A stretch of DNA of 64,000 nucleotides from Betaproteobacteria bacterium (GCA_016194935.1 JACQAO010000028.1:62001-126000); one strand, 5' to 3'; counted from the stretch's first letter, positions 17,927 through 25,906 are shown. Notes: generated from the sequence alone by a model not told the origin. A program made the numbers and translations.

Positions 17927-20266
17927 ATGAGCAACTTGTCCGACGTCGACAGCCGGCTGGAATTTTTCAAAAGCCTCCAGGCGGTCACCAACAAGATTCA
18001 CGCGACCAACAATATCGACGAAATCATGCTCGAGTTGTCGCAGGACATTTGCAGCCTGTTCAATGCCGACCGCCTGACGATCTATGCCATCAGCGAGGAC
18101 AAGACCTCCATCGTTTCCAAGGTCAAGACCGGGCTGAATTCCTTCAAGGACTTCAAACTCCCCATCGCCGACCAGAGTGTGGCAGGTCATGTAGCGCTGT
18201 CGCGCAAGATCGTCAATCTCAAAGATGTCTATGACGAGGCGGAGCTCAAGTCGCACCACCCCAGCTTGCGTTTTTTGCGGGAAATCGATAAACGCAGCGG
18301 CTATCGCACCAGGCAAATGCTGGTCAGCCCCATCGTCGCCGTTTCAGGCGATTTGCAGGGCGTGGTGCAGATCATCAACAACAAGGCTGAGCAATCGTTT
18401 TCCACGGTCGCCGAGGAAGGCGTCAAGGGGCTCTGCGAAACCCTGGCGATTGCTTTTTCACAACGCAACAGGCCGGCCCAGGCGGCCAAATCCAAGTACG
18501 ACCAACTGGTTGCCGACGCCGTGCTTTCGGCGCAGGAACTGGATTTGGCGATACGCTCTGCACGCCGCAAGACGCTCGACATCGAGGAAATCCTGCTCAG
18601 TGAATTTCAAGTCAAGCTGCCGTCGATAGGCACGGCGCTTTCGAAATTCTTTGGCGTACCTTACGAACCTTATATAGCGGATCGCATCAAGCCGATAGAT
18701 CTGCTGAAAAATCTAAAACGCGAATACATCGAACAAAACCAGTGGCTGCCCATCGAGGAGTCCCGTGATGGAATCGTGATCCTGACGATGGACCCCGAGC
18801 AGGTGAAAAGTTCGCGCGTCGTCAGCAACGTGTTCCCCAGAAACAAGCTGGCTTACCGCGTCACCACGGTGCGCGAGTTCAGGCAAAGCCTGGACCTGTT
18901 CTTCGGCGCTCAGCCGGATACAGACACATCCACCGTCGGCGACCTGCTCTCCAGCATGGCGGAAGACGGCGAGGAATCCATCGACGCTTCGGAAGATGTT
19001 TCCGCCGCCGCCGACAACGAACTTGTCAAGCTGGTCAACAAAGTCATCGTCGACGCCTATCATCAGGGGGTCTCCGACATTCATATCGAGCCGGGGCCGG
19101 GCAAGGAAAAGACCCTGATCCGTTTTCGCAAGGACGGCACGCTGGTGAAATACATCGAGGTGCCGTCCAGTTACCGCAACTCCATGGCGGCGCGCATCAA
19201 GATCATGTGCGACCTGGATATTTCGGAACGCCGGAAACCGCAGGACGGCAAAATTAAATTCAGAAAATTCGGCCCGCTCGACATCGAGTTGCGCGTCGCC
19301 ACAATTCCTTCGGCGGGCGGCGTCGAAGACATCGTCATGCGTATCCTGGCCGCAGGCGAGCCGATCCCCCTGGAAAACCTGGGTGTCCTGCCCGCCAACC
19401 TGGAACGCCTGAAGGGCGCCGTCTCCAAGCCTTACGGGCTGTTTTTCGTATGCGGGCCGACCGGTTCCGGCAAGACCACCACGCTGCATTCGGTGCTCAA
19501 ATACCTGAATACCGTCGATACAAAAATATGGACCGCCGAAGACCCGGTCGAGATCACCCAGAAGGGCCTGCGCCAGGTGCAGATCAACAAGAAGTCCGGT
19601 CTGGATTTTCCGATGATCATGAAGGCATTCCTGCGCGCCGATCCGGACATTATCATGGTCGGCGAAATGCGCGATGCCGAGACTACCAGCATCGGCATCG
19701 AGGCGTCGCTCACCGGCCACCTGGTGTTCGCTACGCTACACACCAACAGCGCGCCGGAATCCATCATCCGCCTGCTCGATATGGGCATGGACCCCTTCAA
19801 TTTCTCCGACGCCCTGCTGGGCATTCTCGCCCAGCGCCTGGCCAAGCGCCTGTGCAAATGCAAGGAATCCTATGTCGCCAGTGAAGAAGAAATGCAGCTA
19901 TTTCTCAAGGAATACTGCGGCGAACTGGTGAATACCTCCGAATTCAAGAAAGACCCCAAGGCAGGCTACGCAGCGGTCTATCAGGAGCTGGAGAAAAACT
20001 ACGCCAAGGATGGAAAATTCACCCTCTATCGGCCCAAGGGCTGCCCGGTTTGCAACGAGAGCGGCTACAAGGGGCGGGTGGGTCTGCACGAGTTGATGCT
20101 GGGCAGCGATTCGGTCAAAAAACTGATCCAGGAACATGCGCGTGTCGCCGAACTGCTGGCGACCGCTCTGGAAGAAGGCATGCTGACCCTCAAGATGGAC
20201 GGCATGCAGAAAGTTCTGCAAGGGATCACCGACATGAAAATTGTCCGCTCGGTCTGTATCAAATGA
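17927..20266 (+). CDS. GAF-domain GspE/PilB-type ATPase
   Basis: A 779-residue fusion. Residues about 15-170 are a GAF domain, about 210-335 resemble the MshEN/T2SSE N-terminal domain, and 370-779 are a type II/IV secretion ATPase. Walker A is GPTGSGKTTT near 510, with an Asp box in AEDPVEITQKG and Walker B in DPDIIMVGEMRDAET. A four-cysteine zinc site is formed by CKCKE near 643 and CPVCNESGYKGR near 705. PilB/GspE ATPases drive pilus or pseudopilus assembly. MshEN domains in this family can bind c-di-GMP, which fits the HD-GYP gene next door. No PilC or secretin genes are adjacent. Confidence 0.88.
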   Translation: MSNLSDVDSRLEFFKSLQAVTNKIHATNNIDEIMLELSQDICSLFNADRLTIYAISEDKTSIVSKVKTGLNSFKDFKLPIADQSVAGHVALSRKIVNLKDVYDEAELKSHHPSLRFLREIDKRSGYRTRQMLVSPIVAVSGDLQGVVQIINNKAEQSFSTVAEEGVKGLCETLAIAFSQRNRPAQAAKSKYDQLVADAVLSAQELDLAIRSARRKTLDIEEILLSEFQVKLPSIGTALSKFFGVPYEPYIADRIKPIDLLKNLKREYIEQNQWLPIEESRDGIVILTMDPEQVKSSRVVSNVFPRNKLAYRVTTVREFRQSLDLFFGAQPDTDTSTVGDLLSSMAEDGEESIDASEDVSAAADNELVKLVNKVIVDAYHQGVSDIHIEPGPGKEKTLIRFRKDGTLVKYIEVPSSYRNSMAARIKIMCDLDISERRKPQDGKIKFRKFGPLDIELRVATIPSAGGVEDIVMRILAAGEPIPLENLGVLPANLERLKGAVSKPYGLFFVCGPTGSGKTTTLHSVLKYLNTVDTKIWTAEDPVEITQKGLRQVQINKKSGLDFPMIMKAFLRADPDIIMVGEMRDAETTSIGIEASLTGHLVFATLHTNSAPESIIRLLDMGMDPFNFSDALLGILAQRLAKRLCKCKESYVASEEEMQLFLKEYCGELVNTSEFKKDPKAGYAAVYQELEKNYAKDGKFTLYRPKGCPVCNESGYKGRVGLHELMLGSDSVKKLIQEHARVAELLATALEEGMLTLKMDGMQKVLQGITDMKIVRSVCIK

Positions 20267-21894
20267 CAGCGGGTTCGCCCGACGATTTGTTTCAGCGCCT
20301 CGAACAGCTCAACCGGATCGGCGTTGCGCTTTCCAGGGAGCGCGACGCCAGCCACTTGCTGGAAACAATTCTGATCGCCGCCAAGAGCATCACCCATGCC
20401 GACGGCGGCACACTGTATCGCGTGGCCGAGGACGAAAAAAACCTGTGCTTCGAGATACTGCGCAATGACACGCTGAAAATCGCCCTGGGCGGCACCTCCG
20501 GCAAGCTTATCGGCTTTCCCGATCTGCCCTACTACGACGAGCAAGGCCGCCAGAATAATTCGATGGTGGCGGTCTATGCCGCCTTGCACGCCGAGACGGT
20601 TAACATCGCCGACGCCTATACCGAGCAAGGCTTTGATTTTTCCGGCACCCGCAAGTTCGACGAGCGCACCGGCTACCGCTCGCAATCCTTCCTCACGGTG
20701 CCGATGAGGAATCACGAAAACACCGTGATCGGCGTGCTGCAACTGATCAATTCGATGCACCCCGAGACCGGACAGGTCGTGCCTTTTTCCCTGGCTGACC
20801 AAAGCCTGGCCGAATCGCTGGCTTCGCAGGCAGCGATTGCGCTGACCAACCGCCTGCTGATTACCCAGTTGGAAGAACTGTTCGAGGCGTTCATCGGTCT
20901 CATCAACCTGGCCATCGATGAAAAATCCCCCTATACCGGCGGCCACTGCGAGCGCGTGCCGGTATTGACGATGATGCTGGCGGAAGCAGTGCACGACGCC
21001 ACTACCGGGCCGTTTGCCGATTTCCACATGAGCGAGCAGGATCGCTACGAGTTGAAAATTGCCGGCCTGCTGCATGACTGCGGCAAAGTCACGACGCCCG
21101 TGCATGTGGTGGATAAAGCCACCAAACTGGAAACGTTGTTTGACCGCATCCACCTGGTGGATACCCGCTTTGAAATTCTCAAGCGCGATGCAGAGATCGA
21201 CATGCTGCGCCGTCAACTGGCGTTGCGCGACCCGCAAGACCCGGCTGCCGAAGCGCAATTGCAGGAACGTTGCGCGCAACAGATCGCGCAATACGACGAC
21301 GACCGCGAGTTTCTGCGCCGCGCCAATATCGGCGGGGAGGCCATGCAGGAAGCCGATCAACAGCGTGTGCGCGGCATCGCCAACGGCTATCGCTGGCGCA
21401 ATGTAGCGGGCGTCGAAGCGGATTTTCTCAGCGCCGAAGAGCTGGCCAACCTGACCATACGCGCCGGCACCCTGACCCAGGCCGAGCGCGAGATCATCAA
21501 CCACCACATCATCGCCACCATCAGGATGCTGGAGAAGCTACCCTGGCCGAAAAACCTCAGAAAGGTTCCAGAGTATGCCGGCGGCCACCATGAGCGCATG
21601 GACGGCAAGGGATACCCAAGAGGCCTTAAACGCGAACAGATGTCGGTGCAGGCGCGCATCATGGGCATCGCCGACATCTTCGAAGCGCTCACCGCCAAGG
21701 ACCGTCCCTACAAGTCCGGCAAGACGCTGGCTGAATCGCTGTTCATCCTCGGCAAACTCAAAGAGAACGGCCACATCGACCCGGACCTGTTCGATATTTT
21801 CATAGACCAGCGGGTCTACCTGCGCTATGCCGAGAAATTTCTTGATGCGCAGCAGATCGATGCTGTTGATGAGGCCAGTATCCTTGGACGGTGA
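20263..21894 (+). CDS. GAF and HD-GYP domain protein (putative c-di-GMP phosphodiesterase)
   Basis: A 543-residue cytoplasmic signalling protein. The N-terminal GAF domain spans about 10-195, then a helical connector. The HD-GYP domain has HDCGK at 271-275 and GGHHERMDGKGYP at 440-452, the residues that bind iron and c-di-GMP. Between them is an extra segment of about 115 residues (285-400), charged and partly coiled, which canonical HD-GYP domains lack. The start overlaps the ATPase stop by four bases (ATGA), so the two are coupled. It would lower c-di-GMP near the ATPase. Activity is inferred. Confidence 0.85.
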   Translation: MTAGSPDDLFQRLEQLNRIGVALSRERDASHLLETILIAAKSITHADGGTLYRVAEDEKNLCFEILRNDTLKIALGGTSGKLIGFPDLPYYDEQGRQNNSMVAVYAALHAETVNIADAYTEQGFDFSGTRKFDERTGYRSQSFLTVPMRNHENTVIGVLQLINSMHPETGQVVPFSLADQSLAESLASQAAIALTNRLLITQLEELFEAFIGLINLAIDEKSPYTGGHCERVPVLTMMLAEAVHDATTGPFADFHMSEQDRYELKIAGLLHDCGKVTTPVHVVDKATKLETLFDRIHLVDTRFEILKRDAEIDMLRRQLALRDPQDPAAEAQLQERCAQQIAQYDDDREFLRRANIGGEAMQEADQQRVRGIANGYRWRNVAGVEADFLSAEELANLTIRAGTLTQAEREIINHHIIATIRMLEKLPWPKNLRKVPEYAGGHHERMDGKGYPRGLKREQMSVQARIMGIADIFEALTAKDRPYKSGKTLAESLFILGKLKENGHIDPDLFDIFIDQRVYLRYAEKFLDAQQIDAVDEASILGR

Positions 21895-21945
21895 TTTCCA
21901 CAATTCGCGGGCCAAAGGGTAAATTGGATTCAGCCAGAGTTGCGG

Positions 21946-22251
21946 CTACGCCGCCCTTTGCAGCGGGCGGACTTCCGCAGCAATCCGGTCGCCGGTTGCG
22001 CTTTCTGCCTGCTTCAGGTCGAAGGAGTTTTGCAGGTTGAGCCAGAACTGCGCAGTGGTGTTGAAGTAACGCGCCAGCCTCAAGGCCGTGTCAGGAGTCA
22101 CAGCCCGCCGCTCACGCACGATGTCGGTGATCCTGGGAGCTGGGACATGCAAGTCCATCGCCAAGGCGTTAGCGCTCATGTCGAGCGGCGCAAGGAACTC
22201 CTCTCGGAGAATCTCGCCAGGGTGGATCGGTCGCATTTTGTTCGTGGCCAT
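21946..22251 (-). CDS. higA: HigA-family antitoxin, XRE DNA-binding
   Basis: A 101-residue antitoxin. RPIHPGEILREEFL at the start is the HigA family signature, followed by a helix-turn-helix (MSANALAMDLHVPAPRITDIVRERR) and the FNTTAQFWLNLQN segment. It neutralises HigB and represses the operon. The start at MATNKMRP (22251) was chosen because 17 residues of any upstream extension are unlike the family. It lies downstream of the toxin, the reversed order typical of higBA. Confidence 0.92.
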   Translation of the reverse strand: MATNKMRPIHPGEILREEFLAPLDMSANALAMDLHVPAPRITDIVRERRAVTPDTALRLARYFNTTAQFWLNLQNSFDLKQAESATGDRIAAEVRPLQRAA

Positions 22252-22261
22252 GTTGTACCTC

Positions 22262-22543
22262 TCAGTGGTAATCAACGATTTCGACGTTCTTCGGGCCAGC
22301 ATCGGTCCATACGAAGCACACGCGCCACTGCCTGTTGATACGAATGCTGTGCTGGCCTACGCGGTCCCCGCTCAAAGCCTCTAAACGATTACCGGGGGGC
22401 GACCCCAAGTCGCGCAACTCCACAGCATCTTCCAACATTTGCAGCTTTCGCTCTGCGACGTTCTCAATGTTCCGAAACCGTCGAGGACTCTTGCCCTCAT
22501 AAAGCGCTTCGGTGTCGGCGCATCGGAATGAACGTATCGTCAT
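22262..22543 (-). CDS. higB: HigB/RelE-type toxin, mRNA interferase
   Basis: A 93-residue RelE-superfamily toxin (MTIRSFRCADTEALYEG; RRFRNIENVAERKLQML; LEALSGDRVGQHSIRINRQWRVCFVW), which matches the HigB/killer protein pattern closely. It cuts mRNA on the ribosome. The start at 22543 coincides with the predicted transcription start, so the message may be leaderless; a longer frame back to 22567 would begin upstream of the -10 and is rejected. The gene precedes higA by 10 bases. Confidence 0.92.
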   Translation of the reverse strand: MTIRSFRCADTEALYEGKSPRRFRNIENVAERKLQMLEDAVELRDLGSPPGNRLEALSGDRVGQHSIRINRQWRVCFVWTDAGPKNVEIVDYH

Positions 22544-22548
22544 GACTA

Positions 22549-22577
22549 AATATAAACCGCACCACATATAACGTCAA
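22549..22577 (-). promoter_or_regulatory. higBA promoter
   Basis: On the minus strand TTGACG (22572-22577) and TATATT (22549-22554) are separated by exactly 17 bases, a near-consensus sigma-70 promoter. The predicted start of transcription is at about 22542, essentially at the higB ATG, and no ribosome site precedes that ATG. Confidence 0.6.
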
Positions 22578-22581
22578 GCGT

Positions 22582-22591
22582 TAAGCGCTTA
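22582..22591. promoter_or_regulatory. palindrome at the higBA promoter, possible HigA operator
   Basis: The 10-bp perfect palindrome TAAGCGCTTA lies just upstream of the higBA -35 element. HigA antitoxins bind short palindromes at their own promoter; binding here is inferred from position only. Confidence 0.45.
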
Positions 22592-22646
22592 CTTGAAACC
22601 ATCCTGAAAAATTCCGAAAACTGTCCGGGAATTCGCCCCACGCTCC

Positions 22647-22675
22647 ATGACTTCCGCAATGGACGGGCTTATAAT
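22647..22675 (+). promoter_or_regulatory. promoter of the AbrB/PIN pair
   Basis: A perfect TATAAT (22670-22675) is preceded 17 bases earlier by ATGACT (22647-22652), a 4/6 match to the -35 consensus. Transcription would begin near 22682, about 25 bases before the antitoxin ATG at 22707, which has AAGGAAG upstream. Confidence 0.5.
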
Positions 22676-22706
22676 CCTGGCATCAAGCCAAGAGAAGGAA
22701 GTCGTC

Positions 22707-23009
22707 ATGGCAACATCCATCAGGGTATTCGAAAAGGGAACCGTCAAGGTGTCGAGCGCGGGCGCACTGTCGATTCCGCGGTCGATGCTTGAGTCGGTTG
22801 ACGTCGAGCCGGGTACGGAATTCACAATCGAGGCTGACGGCTACGGCCTGCGCTTGGCGCCAGTCGTTTCCTTTCCGCCCAAGACGGTTGACGAAGTCGG
22901 GGGCTGCCTGCATCGCCCCGGCCGCAAGGCCAAGACCGATGACGAGCTGAATGCCGCTGTTCGCGCCAGAGCGAAGGCCAACGACAAAGCGACAAGGCGC
23001 GGCAAATGA
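22707..23009 (+). CDS. AbrB/SpoVT-family antitoxin (VapB-like)
   Basis: A 100-residue antitoxin with the swapped-hairpin AbrB fold at the N-terminus (GTVKVSSAGALSIPRSMLESVDVEPGTEF) and a charged C-terminal tail rich in Lys, Arg and Ala that would hold the PIN toxin. An AAGGAAG site precedes the chosen ATG at 22707. The stop overlaps the toxin start by four bases (ATGA). It is divergent from higBA across about 160 bases, so two unrelated toxin-antitoxin operons lie back to back. Confidence 0.85.
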   Translation: MATSIRVFEKGTVKVSSAGALSIPRSMLESVDVEPGTEFTIEADGYGLRLAPVVSFPPKTVDEVGGCLHRPGRKAKTDDELNAAVRARAKANDKATRRGK

Positions 23010-23404
23010 TCGGGTTGGATACCAATATCCTTGCCCGCTACCTGCTGCGCGACGACGAGGCGCAATACCAGGTCGCCGCCGCCCTGCTCAAGAAACGGCA
23101 GACATACACCGCGCCGTCTTCTGTCATCCTTGAACTGGTGTGGGTGCTTGAATCCGAGGATTGCGACCGTGCAGCCGTCAGCCGCGCTCTGCGTCTTCTG
23201 TTCTCGCTGCAAAACTTCAAGCCGCTGGAACTCGATGCGGTACTGCACGCACTCGCGGGGTATGAATCAGGCTTCGACTTCGGCGATGCCCTGCACCTTG
23301 CCTTGTCGGCCAAGGCAAAGCTCGAAGGTTTCATGACGATGGACAAGGCACTGGCGAAACGCGCCAGGCACGAGGGAGCGGCACCTCCAGTCAAGTCGTG
23401 CTGA
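23006..23404 (+). CDS. PIN-domain toxin (VapC-like RNase)
   Basis: A 132-residue PIN protein with Asp in IGLDTNILARYLL at the N-terminus, Glu in LELVWVLES near 45, and acidic residues in SGFDFGDALHLAL near 93 and MTMDKAL near 112. This complete acidic quartet indicates an active Mg-dependent RNase. The start overlaps the AbrB-type antitoxin, forming a VapBC-like module. It is immediately followed by the TPR membrane gene. Confidence 0.9.
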   Translation: MIGLDTNILARYLLRDDEAQYQVAAALLKKRQTYTAPSSVILELVWVLESEDCDRAAVSRALRLLFSLQNFKPLELDAVLHALAGYESGFDFGDALHLALSAKAKLEGFMTMDKALAKRARHEGAAPPVKSC

Positions 23405-23421
23405 ACGCCGGATACCCGGCT

Positions 23422-25089
23422 ATGGAAATGACGTATAAGCATTTCCTCCAGAGAACTCCTGTACGCGACTGGCTGACGCTGGCGCTGCTGGCGACGGGTG
23501 TTGCCGCGCTGTATGGGCCGCATCTCAACGCGCCGCTGGTGTTCGACGACATCGATTTTTTCGGGAGCAATTATGCCTCCCGGGTCGGCGGGAATTTTTC
23601 CCCCCTGGCGTTGCGCTATTGGTCAACCTGGACTTTCGCGTTCCAAAGAATCGTCTTCGGCGACGATCCTGCGATGTTCCGGCTGGTCAATGTGGCTTTG
23701 CACCTCATGGTCGGCGCTGCGCTGTTCCTGTTCATCCGCACCCTGCACGCACTGGTGCTTACGGGAGATTCTGAATTAAGGGGTCAGAATCAGACTTCGC
23801 GGCACGCAATCTGGCTGGCTGTAGCGCTGTTCCTGTTTCATCCCGTGGCGGTGTATGGCGTCGCCTATCTGGTCGAGCGCAGCATACTCATGGCGACGCT
23901 GTTCTGCCTGCTTATGTGGTGGGCGCATCTGCGCGGGCTGGCCAGCGGCAAGCCGGGGTGGCTGGCCCTGGCGGCGCTGTTCTACTATTTCGCGCTGTAC
24001 TCGAAAGAACACAGCGTCATGGCGCCCGCCGTGGCGTTGTTGCTGACGCTGCTGATACCGCACCCGGCAACCGGCAGGCGTTTGCTGGTCCTGGTTTTTC
24101 TGGCGTATTTCGCGCTGGCTTTATCCGTCGTGCTCACTCAGAAAAACGTGATCGCCAGCGCGTATGAGCCCTGGTTGCTGGGCGGCATCAAAATCAACCA
24201 CGCCTACCTGACCAGCGTATTGACGCAGGCGGCGCTGTATTTCAAATACCTGTTTCTGTGGTGGGTGCCGCTGACTTCCTGGATGTCTATCGATATTCGG
24301 GAGCCGTTGAAGGACATTGCTTCGATCTGGACCTGGCTTTCCCTGTGCGGATTTATCGGTTACTGCGCTCTGGGTTTTGTACTGTTGCTGCGCAGGAGGC
24401 GGCTGGGCCTGCTGGGGTTCTCCATGCTTGCGCCGGCCCTGCTGTTCATGACCGAACTGGCGACAGTGAGAATTCAGGAGAGCTTCGTACTGTACCGAAG
24501 CTATCTCTGGCTGCCGCCCATGCTGGCGGGATTGCCGCTGATTTTTCAGCGTCTCGCCGGGCGGGGCCGCCAGGCGGCGCTGCTGCTCGGCTGGGGGTGC
24601 GCGGGTATTTGCTTTTACCTCGCGGCAGGAAGATTGTACAGTTTCTCCTCCGGCTTTCTGTTGTGGGACGAAGCCATCAAGCTGGCCGACAAGCGCGGCG
24701 ACACGGGGTTTCGTGAACGTCAATATGTCAATCGTGGTGGGACTTATCTGGTGGGCAGGAATTTCGATCTGGCCTTGCAGGATTTCGAGCGGGCGCTGCA
24801 ATGGAATTCCACCAATGTGCTTGCCCTGCTTGGGCAGGGCCAAGCCCTGTCGCAACTCGGCCATCCTGCGCAGGCCAAAGTTAGCTTCGACCATGCCCTG
24901 CGCTTGAAACCAGGCTGGGTGGATGCGTACCTGGCAAGAGCAGCACTGTCCATCCAGCTCGGCGACCGGCAAGCCGCCATTGCTGACTTCGGGCGGGCCT
25001 GTGCGGAGAGATCAATGTTCGCTTGTTACGCCAAGGAGAAGATGCTTGGGACTAGCGGACCCATTACGATCACCATACCCAGACCCTGA
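23422..25089 (+). CDS. polytopic GT-C-like membrane protein with C-terminal TPR repeats
   Basis: A 555-residue protein with about ten membrane helices and an early periplasmic motif LVFDDIDFF, with the paired Asp typical of GT-C-fold glycosyltransferases such as the TMTC/PMT-related proteins. The last 160 residues hold TPR-like repeats (NFDLALQDFERALQWNS; AQAKVSFDHALRLKPGW; RQAAIADFGRACAER). It precedes a type IV pilin gene, so O-glycosylation of pilin is an attractive but unproven role. A loop near residues 116-129 (SELRGQNQTS) is encoded by a short palindromic repeat that looks inserted in frame. The ATG at 23422 was preferred to a GTG at 23398. Confidence 0.65.
   Translation: MEMTYKHFLQRTPVRDWLTLALLATGVAALYGPHLNAPLVFDDIDFFGSNYASRVGGNFSPLALRYWSTWTFAFQRIVFGDDPAMFRLVNVALHLMVGAALFLFIRTLHALVLTGDSELRGQNQTSRHAIWLAVALFLFHPVAVYGVAYLVERSILMATLFCLLMWWAHLRGLASGKPGWLALAALFYYFALYSKEHSVMAPAVALLLTLLIPHPATGRRLLVLVFLAYFALALSVVLTQKNVIASAYEPWLLGGIKINHAYLTSVLTQAALYFKYLFLWWVPLTSWMSIDIREPLKDIASIWTWLSLCGFIGYCALGFVLLLRRRRLGLLGFSMLAPALLFMTELATVRIQESFVLYRSYLWLPPMLAGLPLIFQRLAGRGRQAALLLGWGCAGICFYLAAGRLYSFSSGFLLWDEAIKLADKRGDTGFRERQYVNRGGTYLVGRNFDLALQDFERALQWNSTNVLALLGQGQALSQLGHPAQAKVSFDHALRLKPGWVDAYLARAALSIQLGDRQAAIADFGRACAERSMFACYAKEKMLGTSGPITITIPRP
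23768..23790. repeat. short palindromic repeat inserted in a coding region
   Basis: A 7-bp inverted repeat (ATTCTGA / TCAGAAT) surrounds the core ATTAAGGGG. The AAGGGGTCAGA-type core resembles short extragenic repeats that are mobilised by REP-associated (Y1) transposases in proteobacteria. Here it keeps the reading frame of the TPR membrane protein and falls in a loop between helices. Confidence 0.4.
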
Positions 25090-25195
25090 CAAAATTCGTC
25101 ACATTATGACACCGTAAAAATATTCCCTGCTTGATTAATAATGGTTAATTTTATTTTGTATATTAACTTTCAATACGTTAATAAACTTTTGGGTA

Positions 25196-25212
25196 CTGGC
25201 ATGTCGATTGCT
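25196..25212 (+). promoter_or_regulatory. sigma-54 promoter of the pilin gene
   Basis: CTGGCATG, four bases, then TTGCT matches the -24/-12 sigma-54 consensus at the key GG (25198-25199) and GC (25210-25211) dinucleotides with correct spacing. Transcription would start near 25223. Type IV pilin genes are classically sigma-54 and PilS/PilR dependent. The 100 bases upstream are AT-rich, as expected for activator and IHF sites. Confidence 0.75.
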
Positions 25213-25216
25213 GTAT

Positions 25217-25244
25217 GGACAATGTGTGATCGCACACATTGTCC
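25217..25244. repeat. perfect 12-bp inverted repeat at the pilin transcription start
   Basis: Two perfect 12-base arms (GGACAATGTGTG and its complement) flank a 4-base centre, ATCG. The predicted sigma-54 start (about 25223) falls inside the left arm, and the AAGGAG ribosome site begins just 9 bases after the right arm. It is therefore either an operator over the start site or a 5'-end stem-loop on a slightly upstream transcript. Confidence 0.65.
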
Positions 25245-25263
25245 AATTTAAAAGGAGTTTTCC

Positions 25264-25701
25264 ATGAAAAACCTGCAAAAGGGCTTTACCCTGATCGAAC
25301 TGATGATTGTGGTCGCCATCATCGGTATTCTGGCTGCAGTCGCCATTCCTTCGTACCAGAACTACACTCTGAAAGCGAAATTCACCGACGTTGTGAGTGC
25401 TGCGGGAGGGCTGAAGACCGGCATTGAAGTGTGCGCCGCAGCTGGCAACTGCGGGAGCAATGGCACCGTCTCTGGCGTCACAGCGGGCTCCAACGATGTG
25501 CCAGCGCTGCCTGCGGCCTCTGGCATGTTGGGTTCGATCAGCGTCAACGGCGCCGGCGTAATTACCGCAACTGCCGTCACTACCAACGGGTTAAATGGAG
25601 AAACCTATATCTTGACACCCGCTATGTCTTCTACAGATGGCAAGATTACCTGGACTGTCAGCGGTAGCTGTAAGACTCGTACCGCAGGCCCACTCTGCTA
25701 A
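25264..25701 (+). CDS. pilA: type IV major pilin
   Basis: A 145-residue pilin precursor. The short leader MKNLQKG is cut by prepilin peptidase before Phe ([20 protein letters not shown]), leaving a mature protein with Glu5 and the standard hydrophobic helix. The C-terminal disulfide loop is bounded by cysteines in [13 protein letters not shown]. An additional pair, VCAAAGNC, lies near residues 58-64. Pilins of this type build retractable fibres used for twitching, attachment and DNA uptake. It has its own sigma-54 promoter and a strong terminator, so it is transcribed alone. Confidence 0.93.
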   Translation: MKNLQKGFTLIELMIVVAIIGILAAVAIPSYQNYTLKAKFTDVVSAAGGLKTGIEVCAAAGNCGSNGTVSGVTAGSNDVPALPAASGMLGSISVNGAGVITATAVTTNGLNGETYILTPAMSSTDGKITWTVSGSCKTRTAGPLC

Positions 25702-25725
25702 TTATTTAGCATGCTTGCAAATTAA

Positions 25726-25753
25726 AGCCCCTCAAAATGAGGGGCTTTTTTTA
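25726..25753 (+). terminator. intrinsic terminator of the pilin gene
   Basis: A 9-bp stem (AGCCCCTCA / TGAGGGGCT) with a 3-base loop is followed by seven T residues, 24 bases after the pilin stop. It is a textbook rho-independent terminator. Confidence 0.92.
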
Positions 25754-25761
25754 CGCTACAG

Positions 25762-25906
25762 CATCTCCGGCCCAACCACCGCCCTCAGCAGCGTTTGGGT
25801 TTCCCCCGCCCGGGCGCGGTTGGAGAACCACCACAGCGCGCCTTTCTTGCTTCCTGGCCGGACAGCAGCAGCGCGGCGAGGCGGCCCACCAGCAGAACGG
25901 CGCCGC
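25762..25906 (-). pseudogene. fragment of the sixA 3' end (duplicate)
   Basis: On the minus strand these bases are nearly identical to the last 175 or so bases of the intact sixA gene, starting from position 26552 there. The copy lacks 13 bases after TTTCTTG (a frameshift) and 18 bases between two GGCCC repeats, and carries scattered substitutions. It has no start and cannot make SixA. Together with the intact gene it flanks the parDE-like toxin-antitoxin pair. Confidence 0.8.

Noticed and set aside
22544-22567. Upstream in-frame start for higB
   Set aside because: It would lie upstream of the predicted -10 element and adds residues unlike the family.
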